Part shown: positions 41,573 through 52,084 of the stretch, in pieces
Layout: every line of letters begins with the position of its first letter
How positions within the stretch are numbered: the first letter of the stretch is position 1
NCBI RefSeq assembly: GCF_001418345.1
Contig: NZ_LIPW01000001.1
Coordinates: forward strand, 220,364 to 284,363
Direction: 5' to 3'
Length of the DNA: 64,000 nt
Source: Pseudidiomarina woesei
GTDB lineage: Bacteria; Pseudomonadota; Gammaproteobacteria; Enterobacterales; Alteromonadaceae
Notes under the pieces: generated by a model
Told to the model about the DNA's origin: nothing
The model's input: the letters and a program-made list of their open reading frames with translations, nothing else
Database searches by the model: none
Position numbers and translations under genes: made by a program

Positions 41573-42622
41573 CTAACGCGCTTCGTAAAAACGCGCAGGT
41601 TGTTGCTGTTCGTTCACCGCATCACTAATAACGGCTTCATGCACGTCATCGCTATAATCGGCATGTGCCATGGGTTGTAAGCCTAAACGCTCGAACAACT
41701 GCAAGTCGCGATTAGTTTCTGGGTTTGGGGTTGTTAACAACCGCTCTCCGTAGAAAATGGAGTTGGCACCTGCCATGAAACACAAGGCCTGCAACTCATC
41801 TGACATGGTTTCTCGGCCAGCAGACAAACGCACAAATGACTGCGGCATTAAAATACGCGCAACTGCAATGGTGCGAACAAATTCAAATGGGTCTAAATCG
41901 TCTAACTCAGCAAATGGCGTGCCTTTCACTTTAACCAACATGTTCACCGGAACACTTTCTGGGTGTTGCGGTAAGTTCGCAAGTTGCACCAACAGCCCAG
42001 CTCGGTCGCGACGGCTTTCCCCCATACCCACAATACCGCCAGCGCACACTTTCATGCCGGCATCACGAACGTTCTGTAAGGTAGTTAGGCGATCTTTATA
42101 AGTACGTGTGGTAATAATTTCACCGTAAAACTCAGGCGATGTATCAAGATTATGATTGTAATAATCAAGCCCTGCTTCTTTTAGTGCCTGCGCTTGGTGT
42201 GGGCTTAACATCCCTAATGTCATACAAGTTTCTAGGCCAAGCTTTTTTACCCCTTTGACCATTTCAATCACATAAGGCATGTCGCGATCTTTGGGGTTGC
42301 GCCACGCTGCGCCCATACAAAAACGACTGGCGCCCTGTTGTTTGGCGGCCTCTGCTTCTTTTAATACTTTTTCGACGGCCATTAACCGTTCGCGATCTAC
42401 ATCAGTTGTGTAGTGCGCACTTTGCGGACAATATTTACAGTCTTCAGGGCAAGCGCCGGTTTTAATCGACAGCAAGGTGCTGACCTGAACTTCATTCGGA
42501 TTAAAATTTTCGCGATGGATTAACTGTGCTTTAAATAGCAATTCGTTGAATGGCAGTGCAAACAGTGCTTCAATTTCGGCGACTTGCCAGTCATGACGTA
42601 ATGGCGTTGTGGAGGCAGACAT
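41573..42622 (-). CDS. bioB: Biotin synthase
   Basis: The 349-residue protein is a radical-SAM enzyme with the cluster motif Cys-x3-Cys-x2-Cys in [31 protein letters not shown] and [28 protein letters not shown] (with the Arg of the 2Fe-2S site) complete the pattern. It inserts sulfur into dethiobiotin. It is the first gene of the minus-strand bio operon. AAGGA lies 10 bases before the ATG, with a 7-base tandem repeat just upstream. Confidence 0.97.
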   Translation of the reverse strand: MSASTTPLRHDWQVAEIEALFALPFNELLFKAQLIHRENFNPNEVQVSTLLSIKTGACPEDCKYCPQSAHYTTDVDRERLMAVEKVLKEAEAAKQQGASRFCMGAAWRNPKDRDMPYVIEMVKGVKKLGLETCMTLGMLSPHQAQALKEAGLDYYNHNLDTSPEFYGEIITTRTYKDRLTTLQNVRDAGMKVCAGGIVGMGESRRDRAGLLVQLANLPQHPESVPVNMLVKVKGTPFAELDDLDPFEFVRTIAVARILMPQSFVRLSAGRETMSDELQALCFMAGANSIFYGERLLTTPNPETNRDLQLFERLGLQPMAHADYSDDVHEAVISDAVNEQQQPARFYEAR

Positions 42623-42640
42623 AGGGCCAGTCCTTATGTT

Positions 42641-42668
42641 CGTTATTCGTTATTCGTTATTCGTTATT
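42641..42668. repeat. Four tandem copies of a 7-base unit in the bioB leader
   Basis: CGTTATT occurs four times in succession without mismatch, and a partial unit precedes it. It lies between the bioB ribosome-binding site and the candidate biotin operator. Such short tandem repeats can change copy number by slippage; a change here would alter leader length, not a reading frame. Confidence 0.85.
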
Positions 42669-42690
42669 GCGTAGGGTACTGAGTTTATCT

Positions 42691-42728
42691 AGACTGTCAA
42701 CTTTATAAAAGTCAATAAAATTACAAGT
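42691..42728. promoter_or_regulatory. Candidate BirA-biotin operator between bioB and bioA
   Basis: The segment begins AGACTGTCAAC and ends TTACAAGT, 38 bases in all. It resembles the E. coli bio operator, which begins AGACTTGTAAACC and ends GGTTTACAAGT over about 40 bases. The right half TTACAAGT matches well; the left half has a one-base deletion and substitutions. The placement in the 122-base divergent gap of bioA and bioBFCD supports it. Confidence 0.5.
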
Positions 42729-42744
42729 GAATATATTTTAACCA

Positions 42745-44028
42745 ATGATTACATCTGCAGATTTGGAATTTGACCGTCAGCACATTTGGCACCCCTACAC
42801 ATCTTTTGCTAATCCTTTGCCGGTTTACCCTGTAGCTGGGGCCGAGGGCTGTGAATTAATCTTAGAAAATGGTACCCGCTTAGTCGACGGTATGTCGTCA
42901 TGGTGGGCTGCTATTCACGGCTATAACCACCCGCAATTGAATCAGGCGGTAATTCAGCAAACTCAGCGTATGAGCCATGTCATGTTTGGCGGCATAACAC
43001 ATCAACCGGCCGTTCAGTTAAGCCGTGCCCTACTGAATATTGTTCCTAATGGGCTGACAAAAGTGTTTTTGGCCGACTCCGGCTCTGTGGCGGTAGAAGT
43101 TGCGATAAAAATGGCAGTGCAGTATTGGTTTAGTCGCAACCTACCGGCTAAAAATCGCCTAGCAACCATTCGCGGTGGGTATCACGGCGATACGTTTGCG
43201 GCTATGTCGGTGTGTGACCCTGTTAACGGTATGCATAGCCTTTTTAAAGGTAGCCTGCGCGAACAATTGTTTGCCCCTATTCCAAACATTAGCCCTGAGG
43301 AAACATGGCAACCAGAGGCATTGGAACCGCTTAAGAACTTACTCAAATACCATCATCATGAACTTGCCGCACTCATTCTTGAGCCCATAGTACAAGGGGC
43401 CGGCGGCATGCGCTTTTATCACCCTGAGTACCTGCGCGGCGCTCGGCAGCTGTGCGATAAATACCAGGTGTTGCTTATTGCCGATGAAATAGCCACCGGC
43501 TTTGGTCGCACCGGTAAACTTTTTGCGTGCGAGCATGCTGAAATAGCGCCAGATATTTTATGTTTAGGCAAAGCCTTAACGGGTGGCTACATGACTCAGG
43601 CGGCGGTATTAACTTCAGACGAAGTCGCTAACACCATTAGTCATGGGCCAGCTGGCGGTACCTTTATGCATGGCCCAACCTTTATGGGGAATCCATTAGC
43701 TTGCGCGGTTGCTGTTGCAAGCCTTGAGTTGTTGCTAACTAGCCCTTGGCAGCATCGCGTTGCAGCCATTCATACGCAACTAAGCGAAGAGCTTGCAGAA
43801 GCTCGCCAGTTTAAGGGCGTTGCTGATGTTCGTTGCTTCGGTGCTATTGGTGTCATTGAAATGCACAAGCCAGTTGATGTTGCTGCAGCACAGCGGGTTT
43901 GTGTTGAAAACGGCGTGTGGATACGGCCTTTTGGCAAGCTCATTTATGTGATGCCACCCTTTGTTATTTCAAGTTCACAATTGCGCAAAATAACCCAAAC
44001 CATGAAGCAACTTGCGCAACAAGCGTGA
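42745..44028 (+). CDS. bioA: Adenosylmethionine-8-amino-7-oxononanoate aminotransferase
   Basis: The 427-residue protein is a class III PLP aminotransferase. [10 protein letters not shown] at the N-terminus is the BioA signature, [15 protein letters not shown] holds the PLP Asp, [12 protein letters not shown] the PLP Lys, and [18 protein letters not shown] follows. It uses SAM as amino donor to make 7,8-diaminopelargonate. It is divergent from bioBFCD, as in E. coli, sharing the regulatory gap with the candidate BirA site. Confidence 0.96.
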   Translation: MITSADLEFDRQHIWHPYTSFANPLPVYPVAGAEGCELILENGTRLVDGMSSWWAAIHGYNHPQLNQAVIQQTQRMSHVMFGGITHQPAVQLSRALLNIVPNGLTKVFLADSGSVAVEVAIKMAVQYWFSRNLPAKNRLATIRGGYHGDTFAAMSVCDPVNGMHSLFKGSLREQLFAPIPNISPEETWQPEALEPLKNLLKYHHHELAALILEPIVQGAGGMRFYHPEYLRGARQLCDKYQVLLIADEIATGFGRTGKLFACEHAEIAPDILCLGKALTGGYMTQAAVLTSDEVANTISHGPAGGTFMHGPTFMGNPLACAVAVASLELLLTSPWQHRVAAIHTQLSEELAEARQFKGVADVRCFGAIGVIEMHKPVDVAAAQRVCVENGVWIRPFGKLIYVMPPFVISSSQLRKITQTMKQLAQQA

Positions 44029-44112
44029 TTTTCGCTTGAGTCTGGCGTAAAGCAAGGTAACATATCAGCCTATTTTATCTTTATACCCTTAACTTACGGA
44101 GTTTGTAGGCTT

Positions 44113-45513
44113 ATGTCCTTCGCTACAATTGTCGATGTACTATCGGGAAAAGTTGCCGTTGGTGATGAAGTAACTGTACGCGGTTGGGTGCGCACCCGTC
44201 GTGACTCAAAAGCAGGTATTTCATTTATTAACGTGCATGACGGTTCGTGTTTTGATCCTATTCAGGCGGTCGTACCGAATAATCTCGACAACTATGACAG
44301 CGAAGTTCTCAAGCTTACCACCGGCTGCAGCGTTGCAGTAACAGGTACCGTTGCCGAGTCGGCTGGCAAAGGCCAGTCGTTTGAAATACAGGCAACCGCG
44401 TTACAGGTTTATGGTTTTGTAGAAGACCCAGACACCTACCCCATGTCACCAAAGCCGCACTCAATGGAGTACTTACGCGAGTTTGCACATTTACGCCCAC
44501 GCACCAACATTACCGGCGCCGTAATGCGTGTACGCAACTGTTTATCGCAAGCGCTGCATCGCTTCTTTCACGAACGCGGCTATTTGTGGGTGGCGACACC
44601 AATTATTACCGCCTCAGACGCTGAAGGTGCAGGCGAAATGTTCCGCGTATCAACGCTAGACCTATTAAATTTGCCGCGCACCGAACAAGGTGACGTCGAT
44701 TTCAGCAAAGATTTTTTCGGTAAAGAAGCGTTTTTAACAGTTTCTGGCCAGCTAAACGGCGAAACCTACGCCTGTGCTCTGTCAAAAATCTATACCTTTG
44801 GCCCGACATTCCGTGCCGAGAACTCAAACACCAGCCGCCACTTGGCCGAATTCTGGATGGTTGAGCCTGAAGTTGCGTTTGCCGATTTGAATGATATCGC
44901 TTACTTAGCTGAAGACATGCTGAAGTACTGTATTAATGCCGTTCTAACTGAACGTGCAGATGACATGGCATTCTTCCAACAACGCGTCGACAAAGGCGTT
45001 TTGGAGCGGTTGCAACATGTGGTGAGCAACAAGTTTGTGCATATGGACTACACCGACGCAGTAGAAATTTTACAAAACTGCGGCAAGCAATTTGAATACC
45101 CAGTTGAATGGGGCATGGATTTGCAGTCAGAACACGAACGCTACCTTGCCGAAGAACACGTTGGCGCGCCAATTGTTTTGAAAAACTATCCGAAAGACAT
45201 CAAAGCGTTTTACATGCGCCAAAACGACGACGGCAAAACCGTTGCCGCCATGGACGTATTAGCGCCAGGTATTGGCGAAATTATTGGTGGTAGTGCGCGC
45301 GAAGAGCGCCTTGAGCGCCTTGACGCACGTATGCACGAGCTTGGCCTGCCAACGGAAGACTACAGCTGGTACCGCGATTTGCGCCGCTATGGCACCGTAC
45401 CTCACGCTGGTTTCGGTTTAGGCTTCGAGCGCTTAGTTACCTACGTAACAGGCATGGGTAACATTCGCGATGTTATTCCATTCCCTCGCGCGCCAAAAAC
45501 CGCTGATTTTTAA
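44113..45513 (+). CDS. asnS: Asparaginyl-tRNA synthetase
   Basis: The 466-residue protein has an OB-fold anticodon-binding domain ([22 protein letters not shown]) followed by a class IIb catalytic core: motif 2 [25 protein letters not shown] and motif 3 [27 protein letters not shown], each in shorter matching parts. The asparagine-specific C-terminal ending [10 protein letters not shown] is typical. It charges tRNA-Asn in the cytoplasm. It is transcribed alone and ends at a strong two-way terminator. Confidence 0.97.
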   Translation: MSFATIVDVLSGKVAVGDEVTVRGWVRTRRDSKAGISFINVHDGSCFDPIQAVVPNNLDNYDSEVLKLTTGCSVAVTGTVAESAGKGQSFEIQATALQVYGFVEDPDTYPMSPKPHSMEYLREFAHLRPRTNITGAVMRVRNCLSQALHRFFHERGYLWVATPIITASDAEGAGEMFRVSTLDLLNLPRTEQGDVDFSKDFFGKEAFLTVSGQLNGETYACALSKIYTFGPTFRAENSNTSRHLAEFWMVEPEVAFADLNDIAYLAEDMLKYCINAVLTERADDMAFFQQRVDKGVLERLQHVVSNKFVHMDYTDAVEILQNCGKQFEYPVEWGMDLQSEHERYLAEEHVGAPIVLKNYPKDIKAFYMRQNDDGKTVAAMDVLAPGIGEIIGGSAREERLERLDARMHELGLPTEDYSWYRDLRRYGTVPHAGFGLGFERLVTYVTGMGNIRDVIPFPRAPKTADF

Positions 45514-45544
45514 TTTTAAGCGAGTTTAATCACATGTGGTAATG

Positions 45545-45573
45545 AAAAAACCAGCCTTTTGGCTGGTTTTTTT
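45545..45573. terminator. Bidirectional terminator between asnS and ydjA
   Basis: AAAAAACCAGCC and GGCTGGTTTTTT pair with a TTTT loop, giving a T-run on both strands. It serves the convergent asnS (plus) and ydjA (minus) genes; the last bases overlap the ydjA stop codon. Confidence 0.92.
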
Positions 45574-46120
45574 ATGCCATACGAACTTTGCTCATTACAT
45601 CTTTGTGGGGCTTTATCGGGGTCGGCACAGCTGGTGTACCAACATAAAGAAAACCTACAATGGCATCTTCTGGGCGCAGCTCTAAACCAGCTTTGACCGT
45701 TTCATCTTCGGCAAACCAACCGGTACGCCAAATTGCTCCTAAACCTTGTGCAAATGCTGCTTGTTGCATTAACAAGGTGGCACACGCCGCACTTGATAAC
45801 TGCTCATCACGAGGCACCTTCTCGTGGGCCTGATGTTTCATCGCAACCACAATAACCATAGGCGCACGCAGTGGCAACTGACTTGCTTGACTCACTTGTG
45901 TTTCCTCAAGCCCCTTATATTTTGCAGCTTGGCTGAAAAGCTCACCCAATTGCTGGCGCTTATCGTGACTAAAAACTATCAACTCATACGGCATCAGAGC
46001 CATATGATCAGGCGCCCGTCCCGCAGCTTTCAACATGAGTTCTAATTGCTCATTTGACGGGCCAGGTTCAATTAAACGCGGCATCGATGAGCGCGTAGTC
46101 AGTAGTTCAATGGCATCCAT
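45572..46120 (-). CDS. ydjA: YdjA-type nitroreductase family protein
   Basis: The start is ATG 46118-46120, where homology to E. coli YdjA begins (MDAIELLTTRSSMPRLIEPGPS); the frame extends 20 codons further without support. This gives 182 residues. It is a small FMN-dependent nitroreductase fold (GRAPDHMALMPYELIVF; MQQAAFAQGLGAIWRTG; LYVGTPAVPTP). The physiological substrate is unknown. It converges on asnS across a shared terminator. Confidence 0.88.
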   Translation of the reverse strand: MDAIELLTTRSSMPRLIEPGPSNEQLELMLKAAGRAPDHMALMPYELIVFSHDKRQQLGELFSQAAKYKGLEETQVSQASQLPLRAPMVIVVAMKHQAHEKVPRDEQLSSAACATLLMQQAAFAQGLGAIWRTGWFAEDETVKAGLELRPEDAIVGFLYVGTPAVPTPIKPHKDVMSKVRMA

Positions 46121-46294
46121 AGTCACCAAAATCTCACCTCGTTTGCAAGGCGCAGCAGCGCCAAGATAATTTATGCACATCGCTTATACATAGCTTAACA
46201 AATGATCACGCTCTGTTACATTGTCTTACTGGTTTATCTGCTTTTTCTGCGGTAATCTTCTGTCCATGTATCTGTCAAATTAGGAATAAACCGT

Positions 46295-48148
46295 ATGAGC
46301 GGGATTGCTTCAGTATTTAAAAAGTTATTCGGTTTAGTAAACGCTATTCGCAAAGTTATTGTGAATATTGTTTTCTTTATCGTCCTCATTTTGGTTATCG
46401 GTATATTTGCCGCTGAAGAAGAGCCCATTGTAGTGCCTGAAAACGGGGTACTGGTGCTCGAGTTAAATGGCTTTTTAGTTGAGGAAGAGACCTGGGTTGA
46501 CCCAGTTGACCAATTTTTTAACGAAGCTCTAGGTGGCGGTGGCGAGCCACCTGAAATTTTACTGGCAGATCTACTGAATGCAATTGAAAATGCCGCTAGT
46601 GACGAGCGCATCAGTGGTATTCAGCTTAACTTAACGAATTTCATGGGCGGCGGTTTTAATAAGCTCAAACAAGTTGGCTTAGCCTTACAACAATTCCGCG
46701 AAACCGGTAAGCCGGTTATCACCTACGCCGATGCATACGGGCAAAACCAATATTATCTAGCCGCCTACGCTGACAATTTATACATGAACCCTTTGGGCAT
46801 GATGATGTTTGAAGGCTTTGGTTCGTACCGCTTGTATTTCAAAGAGCTATTAGAAAAGCTCAAAGTATCAACCCATGTATTTAAAGTCGGTGCATACAAA
46901 TCTGCCGTAGAACCTTACACGCGCAACGACATGTCCGAGCAAGCACGCGAGGCAAATAAAGTTCTTTATGATGAGCTTTGGCAGACTTATATCAGCGACT
47001 TGGCTAATTTACGTGACATAGACGCGCGAATTTTATCAGGCGACATTAATGATTTTAATGCTGTGCTTGCTGAGCATGACAATGACTTTGCGCTACTCGC
47101 GAAATCATCGGGTTTAGTTGATGAGTTATATTCGCGCGAACAATTTCGGCAAGAAATGATATCGCTAACCGGCTTAGACAAAGACGAAAAGTCATGGCGC
47201 AAAATCTCGCATGATGATTACTTGAAGTCACTCAATGGTGAAGCATACGTAGAGGACGATAAAAAGCGCAAGAATATCGCGATAGTTGTTGCTCGCGGTA
47301 TGATTGTCGATGGTAGCCAAAAGGCCGGCATGATTGGTGGTGATAGTACTGCCGAACTATTACGCCAAGCGCGTTTAGATGACGATGTAAAAGCCGTCGT
47401 TCTGCGTATTGATAGCCCAGGCGGTAGCGGATTCGCGTCAGAAATTATTCGTCAAGAAGTGCTTGAATTACAAAAAGCGGGCAAACCCGTCATTGCCTCA
47501 ATGAGCAGTGTTGCCGCGTCAGGTGGGTATTGGATTGCTGCAAGTGCCGATGAAATTTGGGCCGCGCCATCAACTATTACCGGCTCTATCGGTGTGTTTG
47601 GTATGTTCTTTACTTTTGAAAACTCACTTGCCGAAATTGGCGTTTATAATGACGGCTACCACACTACCAACCTGCCTGTTTTAGATGTCACCAAAGGTTT
47701 AGACGAAAATGCTAAGCGTGTCGTACAACTTAGCATTGAGAAGTTCTATAAAGACTTCGTATCTATGGTGGCACAAAGCCGCGAAATGACATACGAAGAG
47801 GTTCACGCGGTCGCACAAGGTCGCGTTTGGACTGGCTCACAAGCACTTGAACACGGTCTAGTTGACCAACTTGGCGAGCTTAATGACGCCATTCGCGCTG
47901 CTGCGCAATACGCAGACTTGACCGAATACGACGTTAAACTTGTTGAACCAGAGCTGTCGCCGCGCGACCAATTTATGCGCGAGTTTTTTGGTCAAGCTAG
48001 TATTTTATTACCAATAGAGCCGAGCCAAAAACTTCACTCGCCTATTGAAATGCAATTGCAAGGCGTGTGGAAGGAAGTTAAATTACTTGACAAATTTAAC
48101 GACCCCAACGGCGTATATGCGCTGTGTGAACTTTGCCCGTTGCAATAA
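46295..48148 (+). CDS. sppA: Signal peptide peptidase SppA, 67K type
   Basis: The 617-residue protein is of the long form made of two tandem S49 domains, anchored by one N-terminal TM helix (IVNIVFFIVLILVIGIFA). The Lys/Ser dyad is clear: Lys202 in KVGAYKSAVEPYTR in the first domain, and Ser409 in SSVAASGGYWIAAS in the second, the same residue number as in E. coli. It cleaves leftover signal peptides in the membrane. The ansA gene follows after three bases. Confidence 0.96.
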   Translation: MSGIASVFKKLFGLVNAIRKVIVNIVFFIVLILVIGIFAAEEEPIVVPENGVLVLELNGFLVEEETWVDPVDQFFNEALGGGGEPPEILLADLLNAIENAASDERISGIQLNLTNFMGGGFNKLKQVGLALQQFRETGKPVITYADAYGQNQYYLAAYADNLYMNPLGMMMFEGFGSYRLYFKELLEKLKVSTHVFKVGAYKSAVEPYTRNDMSEQAREANKVLYDELWQTYISDLANLRDIDARILSGDINDFNAVLAEHDNDFALLAKSSGLVDELYSREQFRQEMISLTGLDKDEKSWRKISHDDYLKSLNGEAYVEDDKKRKNIAIVVARGMIVDGSQKAGMIGGDSTAELLRQARLDDDVKAVVLRIDSPGGSGFASEIIRQEVLELQKAGKPVIASMSSVAASGGYWIAASADEIWAAPSTITGSIGVFGMFFTFENSLAEIGVYNDGYHTTNLPVLDVTKGLDENAKRVVQLSIEKFYKDFVSMVAQSREMTYEEVHAVAQGRVWTGSQALEHGLVDQLGELNDAIRAAAQYADLTEYDVKLVEPELSPRDQFMREFFGQASILLPIEPSQKLHSPIEMQLQGVWKEVKLLDKFNDPNGVYALCELCPLQ

Positions 48149-48151
48149 AAC

Positions 48152-49162
48152 ATGACTAAAAAACGTATTTATGTCGCTTATACTGGCGGCACCATTGGTA
48201 TGCAAAAATCGGCACAGGGATACATTCCTGTGCCGGGTTTTCTCACCGAGTGCGTTCAGCGCATGCCCGAGTTCTATCGGGACGAAATGCCTGAATTTAC
48301 TATTCACGAATACACCCCGCTTATGGACTCTTCTGATATGTCGCCAACTGACTGGCAACATATTGCTGAAGATATTCAAAATAACTATGACGACTACGAT
48401 GGCTTCGTGATCTTGCATGGTACAGATACCATGGCTTATACCGCCTCAGCCTTGTCATTTATGTTTGAAAACCTGGCCAAGCCGGTGATTATTACCGGTT
48501 CGCAAATTCCACTCGCCGCTTTGCGTTCTGACGGCCAAACAAATTTGTTAAACGCCCTGTATATTGCGGCCAACTACCCGATTCACGAAGTTGGATTGTT
48601 TTTTAACAATACCTTGTACCGCGGCAACCGCGCTACCAAAGCCGATGCAAACGGTTTTAACGCATTTGATTCGCCTAATTTTTCACCATTGCTACAAGCA
48701 GGTATTCAAATTAGCGTTGACGCCGGCGAGGTAAAACCTATTGGTAGTCAGCCGTTGCAAGTATCGGCGGTTACGCCCCAAGCCATTGGCGTGATCACGC
48801 TCTACCCTGGCGTGTCCGCAGCGATTTTTGACAACATGCTGCAACAGCCTGTGAAAGCGCTCATTATGCAAAGCTACGGGGTTGGCAATGCGCCACAAGA
48901 CAAACAATTACTGGCAAGCCTAGAGCGCGCAATTGCCGCCGGCACGGTTGTACTTAATTGCACGCAATGTTTCAAAGGCAAAGTAAACATGGGCGGCTAT
49001 GCAACGGGTAACGCGCTAGCCCAAGTGGGTGTGGTGAGTGGCCATGATATGACCATAGAAGCCGCGTTAACTAAGCTGCACTATCTGCTCTCAAAAGGTT
49101 TAAGCCAAGCACAAATTAATTCTCAGCTAGAAACCAATCTGCGCGGTGAATTAACCGCATAA
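48152..49162 (+). CDS. ansA: Cytoplasmic asparaginase I
   Basis: The 336-residue protein has the two catalytic Thr sites: YTGGTIGMQKS at the N-terminus and VILHGTDTMAYTASAL in the middle. There is no signal peptide, so it is type I, cytoplasmic. It hydrolyses asparagine to aspartate. The sppA-ansA pair is conserved in many gammaproteobacteria. A set of stem-loops follows downstream but their T-run reads on the minus strand. Confidence 0.95.
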   Translation: MTKKRIYVAYTGGTIGMQKSAQGYIPVPGFLTECVQRMPEFYRDEMPEFTIHEYTPLMDSSDMSPTDWQHIAEDIQNNYDDYDGFVILHGTDTMAYTASALSFMFENLAKPVIITGSQIPLAALRSDGQTNLLNALYIAANYPIHEVGLFFNNTLYRGNRATKADANGFNAFDSPNFSPLLQAGIQISVDAGEVKPIGSQPLQVSAVTPQAIGVITLYPGVSAAIFDNMLQQPVKALIMQSYGVGNAPQDKQLLASLERAIAAGTVVLNCTQCFKGKVNMGGYATGNALAQVGVVSGHDMTIEAALTKLHYLLSKGLSQAQINSQLETNLRGELTA

Positions 49163-49181
49163 TCAATACGTTATAAAGGAT

Positions 49182-49219
49182 AAAAAAAGGCTCGGGACCA
49201 ATCCAAGTTGTCCCGAGCT
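49182..49219 (-). terminator. Terminator at the end of the tatD unit
   Basis: GCTCGGGAC (49190-49198) and GTCCCGAGC (49210-49218) form a perfect 9-base stem. On the minus strand it is followed by seven T residues, fitting the end of the long holB-pilZ-tatD unit. It lies about 120 bases beyond the tatD stop. Two more stem-loops lie in between (49229-49246 and 49256-49271). Confidence 0.85.
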
Positions 49220-49337
49220 CAGGGGAATGGCTCAAGGGATTGAGCCGTGCGCTAACTCGATAAATGTCGAGGGTAAAAATTAGTGTAGACGCAATTTTTA
49301 GAAATGCGAATTTTTTGTGTAAAAAACGTACTAATTT

Positions 49338-50117
49338 TTAGCGCACGCGCTTAAATAGGTTATAAAAATTTTCTGAAGTTTTTTCCGCCACCTCAGCTAA
49401 CGTGAGCTCCTTCACATCGGCTACACATTTTGCAACTTCGCTCACATAAGCTGGCTGGTTTTCTTTGCCACGATGCGGCACCGGGGCTAACCAAGGGCTA
49501 TCGGTTTCAATCAACAAACGCTCAAGTGGCAATGCTTTGACCACGTCGCGCAGCTCAGTGGCATTTCGGAACGAGGCAATGCCAGAAATCGAAATGTAAA
49601 AATCAAGATGCTCAATGGCTTGCTGTGCCATCGCTAACGACTCAGTAAAGCAATGCAGCACTCCGCCACAACGCTCTGCCTGACCTTCCCGCAACATCGC
49701 AATAGTGTCTTCGCGTGCATCTCGAGTATGAATAATCAGTGGCTTATCAAGTTCATTGGCTAACTCAATATGATATTGAAAGCTTTCTTGTTGCACTGGC
49801 CTACTTTCAGGATCGTAATAATAGTCCAATCCCGTTTCACCAATCGCAACCACCTCAGGTAACGCCGCCCATTGCGCTAATTGCTCACGATTCAAAGGAT
49901 GTTTAGCAACGTACAGCGGATGAACTCCGCAAGAAATACTCACGTCTGGAAATTCAGCAACTTGCTCGCGCATGCTCGGAAAATCATCCAGAGTCACGCC
50001 AATACATAGCATATGTTGAACTTTGGCTGCACGCGCAGCGTCAATAACGCCGCTTAGTTTACCGTTAAATGGTTCAAGATTTATTTTGTCGAGGTGACAA
50101 TGGGAATCGACAAACAC
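49338..50117 (-). CDS. tatD: TatD-family DNase
   Basis: The 259-residue protein has MFVDSHCHLDKINLEPF at the N-terminus with the first metal His pair, VAIGETGLDYYYD with the Glu, PLIIHTRDAREDT and GVLHCFTES with further His residues, and LLIETDSPWLAP with the final Asp. It is a metal-dependent TIM-barrel nuclease. This copy is the YcfH-type one placed after holB. PilZ is encoded 22 bases upstream. Confidence 0.95.
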   Translation of the reverse strand: MFVDSHCHLDKINLEPFNGKLSGVIDAARAAKVQHMLCIGVTLDDFPSMREQVAEFPDVSISCGVHPLYVAKHPLNREQLAQWAALPEVVAIGETGLDYYYDPESRPVQQESFQYHIELANELDKPLIIHTRDAREDTIAMLREGQAERCGGVLHCFTESLAMAQQAIEHLDFYISISGIASFRNATELRDVVKALPLERLLIETDSPWLAPVPHRGKENQPAYVSEVAKCVADVKELTLAEVAEKTSENFYNLFKRVR

Positions 50118-50139
50118 AACAACTCCTATCGCGATAAAT

Positions 50140-50502
50140 TTACATGGTTGCCGTGGGGGTTGCAGTATTACCGATAGCGGCCAATTTAGATTCGATCATG
50201 TTCTTAAGCATGGCTTTATCATCAATAAATTGCACGCCAACGCCCTGCTGCTCTGGCCGGCCCGGTTTGGATGGTGCCAACCAGATCACTTTGCACTTCA
50301 CCAAAACTGAGCTTTGCTCACCAAATAAACGCACTTCTAATAAAAAGTGATCGCCTATTTTTAATGGTTCGTCAGTGGTTAGAAAGAGCCCGCCCCCTTT
50401 AATAAACGGCATATAATAGCGACGCAGCTGAGCTTCGGTGCCCAACACTATGCGTTTTTTTGGCATTGCTGCTTCAGCGTTTGCTACGGTTTGTGTTTCC
50501 AT
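50140..50502 (-). CDS. pilZ: PilZ domain protein of the type IV pilus class
   Basis: From ATG 50500-50502 the protein has 120 residues; a GTG three codons earlier is also open. The core reads LRRYYMPFIKGGGLFLTTDE, then FLLEVRLF and VKCKVIWLAP, typical of the PilZ proteins of pilus biogenesis. It lacks the RxxxR and D/NxSxxG motifs needed for cyclic-di-GMP binding, so it probably does not bind that messenger. Its start lies inside the 3' end of holB by 19 bases. The holB-pilZ-tatD order is common in pseudomonads and Alteromonadales. Confidence 0.88.
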   Translation of the reverse strand: METQTVANAEAAMPKKRIVLGTEAQLRRYYMPFIKGGGLFLTTDEPLKIGDHFLLEVRLFGEQSSVLVKCKVIWLAPSKPGRPEQQGVGVQFIDDKAMLKNMIESKLAAIGNTATPTATM

Positions 50503-51449
50503 TGTAACCACTGTTGTTGTAATAGTAATGGGGCGTTCAATCCCGACTGCTCGCTTGTTAATTTGCGCAAATTATAACATAAAGCAAGCCAAGCATTTAA
50601 TTCACCGACTGTTATTTGTTGCCGTTGCAACCAATCATGTGCCAATTCGCTTAAATGCGGAAAACGTAAACGCTCCGCGGCTACCCGTTGGCGCAGCCGA
50701 ATGAGCTCTTGTAACCAAGCCTCTGATGCCTGCAACCAAGCACTCCAGTCTTGCTTGGTCGGCTGTGGCCACACGCCATTTGCACACATCGCTTGCGCCA
50801 ATTGCCCGACATGATCGGTATCATCGGCTAACTCCCCTTTAAGTAAACTTAACGCCACTAACGGGGAGTGCGCAAGGTGGCGACAGCGCAATTGGTCATC
50901 CGTGCTTAAGGCGTGCCCAAGTTTTTGGGTCAGCCAGGCTTCGGTTTCTGCCCAACTCGGTTCTTTAAACTTATGCAAACGCATACGGCTACGAAGCGTC
51001 GGCAATAGCCCGTTGGTTTTTACTGGGGTTAAAATAATATACGTATTTTCAGTGGGTTCTTCGAGCGTTTTTAGCAACGCATTGGCCGCTTCAACAGTCA
51101 TTCGCTCGGCATTTTTTACCCAAGCAACTTTGGCACCGTGTTGGTTAGCAGTTTCTTGCAAGCTTTGAGTTAATTCACGAATTTTACCAACCCCAATGGC
51201 TTTGTCATCTTCGCTACGCACTTCATAATAGTCAGGGTGCGTGCCCGCGTGCTGCAATAAACAGCTTTTACAGGTGCCGCACGCCTTGCCTTGTGGTCGC
51301 AAACACAACAAATAATCCACTAAAGCCCGACAATATGTATCAGCACCAAGATCAGCCCGAGCCGGTATGCAGTGTGCATGGCCAAATCGTTGCTTTTGTA
51401 TATCGCTAACCACTTGTAACCATGACTCGCGTAACCAAGGCAAACTCAT
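50484..51449 (-). CDS. holB: DNA polymerase III delta' subunit
   Basis: The 321-residue clamp-loader subunit has a Cys-rich zinc module [23 protein letters not shown] in shorter parts (Cys positions near 49, 58, 61 and 64). [23 protein letters not shown] is the conserved delta' segment, and LPTLRSRM the arginine-finger-like SRC-type position, here SRM. As in other delta' proteins, no true Walker A is seen. The start overlaps the tmk stop by four bases. Confidence 0.94.
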   Translation of the reverse strand: MSLPWLRESWLQVVSDIQKQRFGHAHCIPARADLGADTYCRALVDYLLCLRPQGKACGTCKSCLLQHAGTHPDYYEVRSEDDKAIGVGKIRELTQSLQETANQHGAKVAWVKNAERMTVEAANALLKTLEEPTENTYIILTPVKTNGLLPTLRSRMRLHKFKEPSWAETEAWLTQKLGHALSTDDQLRCRHLAHSPLVALSLLKGELADDTDHVGQLAQAMCANGVWPQPTKQDWSAWLQASEAWLQELIRLRQRVAAERLRFPHLSELAHDWLQRQQITVGELNAWLALCYNLRKLTSEQSGLNAPLLLQQQWLQWKHKP

Positions 51450-52084
51450 AGACTACCCATCTCATGAAACAGTTGAACTTCCAATTGCTGTAACAAGTCG
51501 CGGTGCACTTGCTCCATGGGCTGGTTGCTATTCACTACGCAAATAGACGGATCAGCCTTAGCAATCTGCAGGTAACGATCTCGGGTTCGTTCAAAAAACG
51601 CCAGATCTTCCTGTTCAATACGGTCTAATTCACCACGCTCGCGAGCGCGTTCAAGACCTTTTTTGGGATCAACATCGAGCAATAAGGTTAGGTCGGGAAC
51701 AAAGCTGCCAAGCACTAACTGACGCAAGGTAGTGAGCTTTTCGTCACCCAATTGGCGCCCACCGCCTTGGTATGCACGAGAGGATAAATCATGACGATCG
51801 GCAATAACCCAAATACCTCGAGCCAGTGCCGGCTTAATTATATTTTCAACTAATTGCGAACGACTGGCGTACATTAAAAGCAATTCAGTTTCAGCCGTCA
51901 GCTGTTCTTCCCAATCTTGCTTCACAAGCTCACGAATTGCCTCGGCTAACGGCGTACCACCGGGTTCACGTACAGTCTGAGTAGCAATGCCCTTAGCATG
52001 CAAATGATTAACCACACTAGCTATTGCAGAGCTTTTCCCTGCTCCTTCTAACCCTTCAATGACAATAAACTTGCCTACTGGCAT
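51446..52084 (-). CDS. tmk: Thymidylate kinase
   Basis: The 212-residue protein has the P-loop [19 protein letters not shown], the [16 protein letters not shown] segment, and [20 protein letters not shown] with the LID Arg residues. It phosphorylates dTMP to dTDP. Its ATG overlaps the mltG stop by one base (TAATG), so mltG, tmk and holB are coupled in order. Confidence 0.96.
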   Translation of the reverse strand: MPVGKFIVIEGLEGAGKSSAIASVVNHLHAKGIATQTVREPGGTPLAEAIRELVKQDWEEQLTAETELLLMYASRSQLVENIIKPALARGIWVIADRHDLSSRAYQGGGRQLGDEKLTTLRQLVLGSFVPDLTLLLDVDPKKGLERARERGELDRIEQEDLAFFERTRDRYLQIAKADPSICVVNSNQPMEQVHRDLLQQLEVQLFHEMGSL

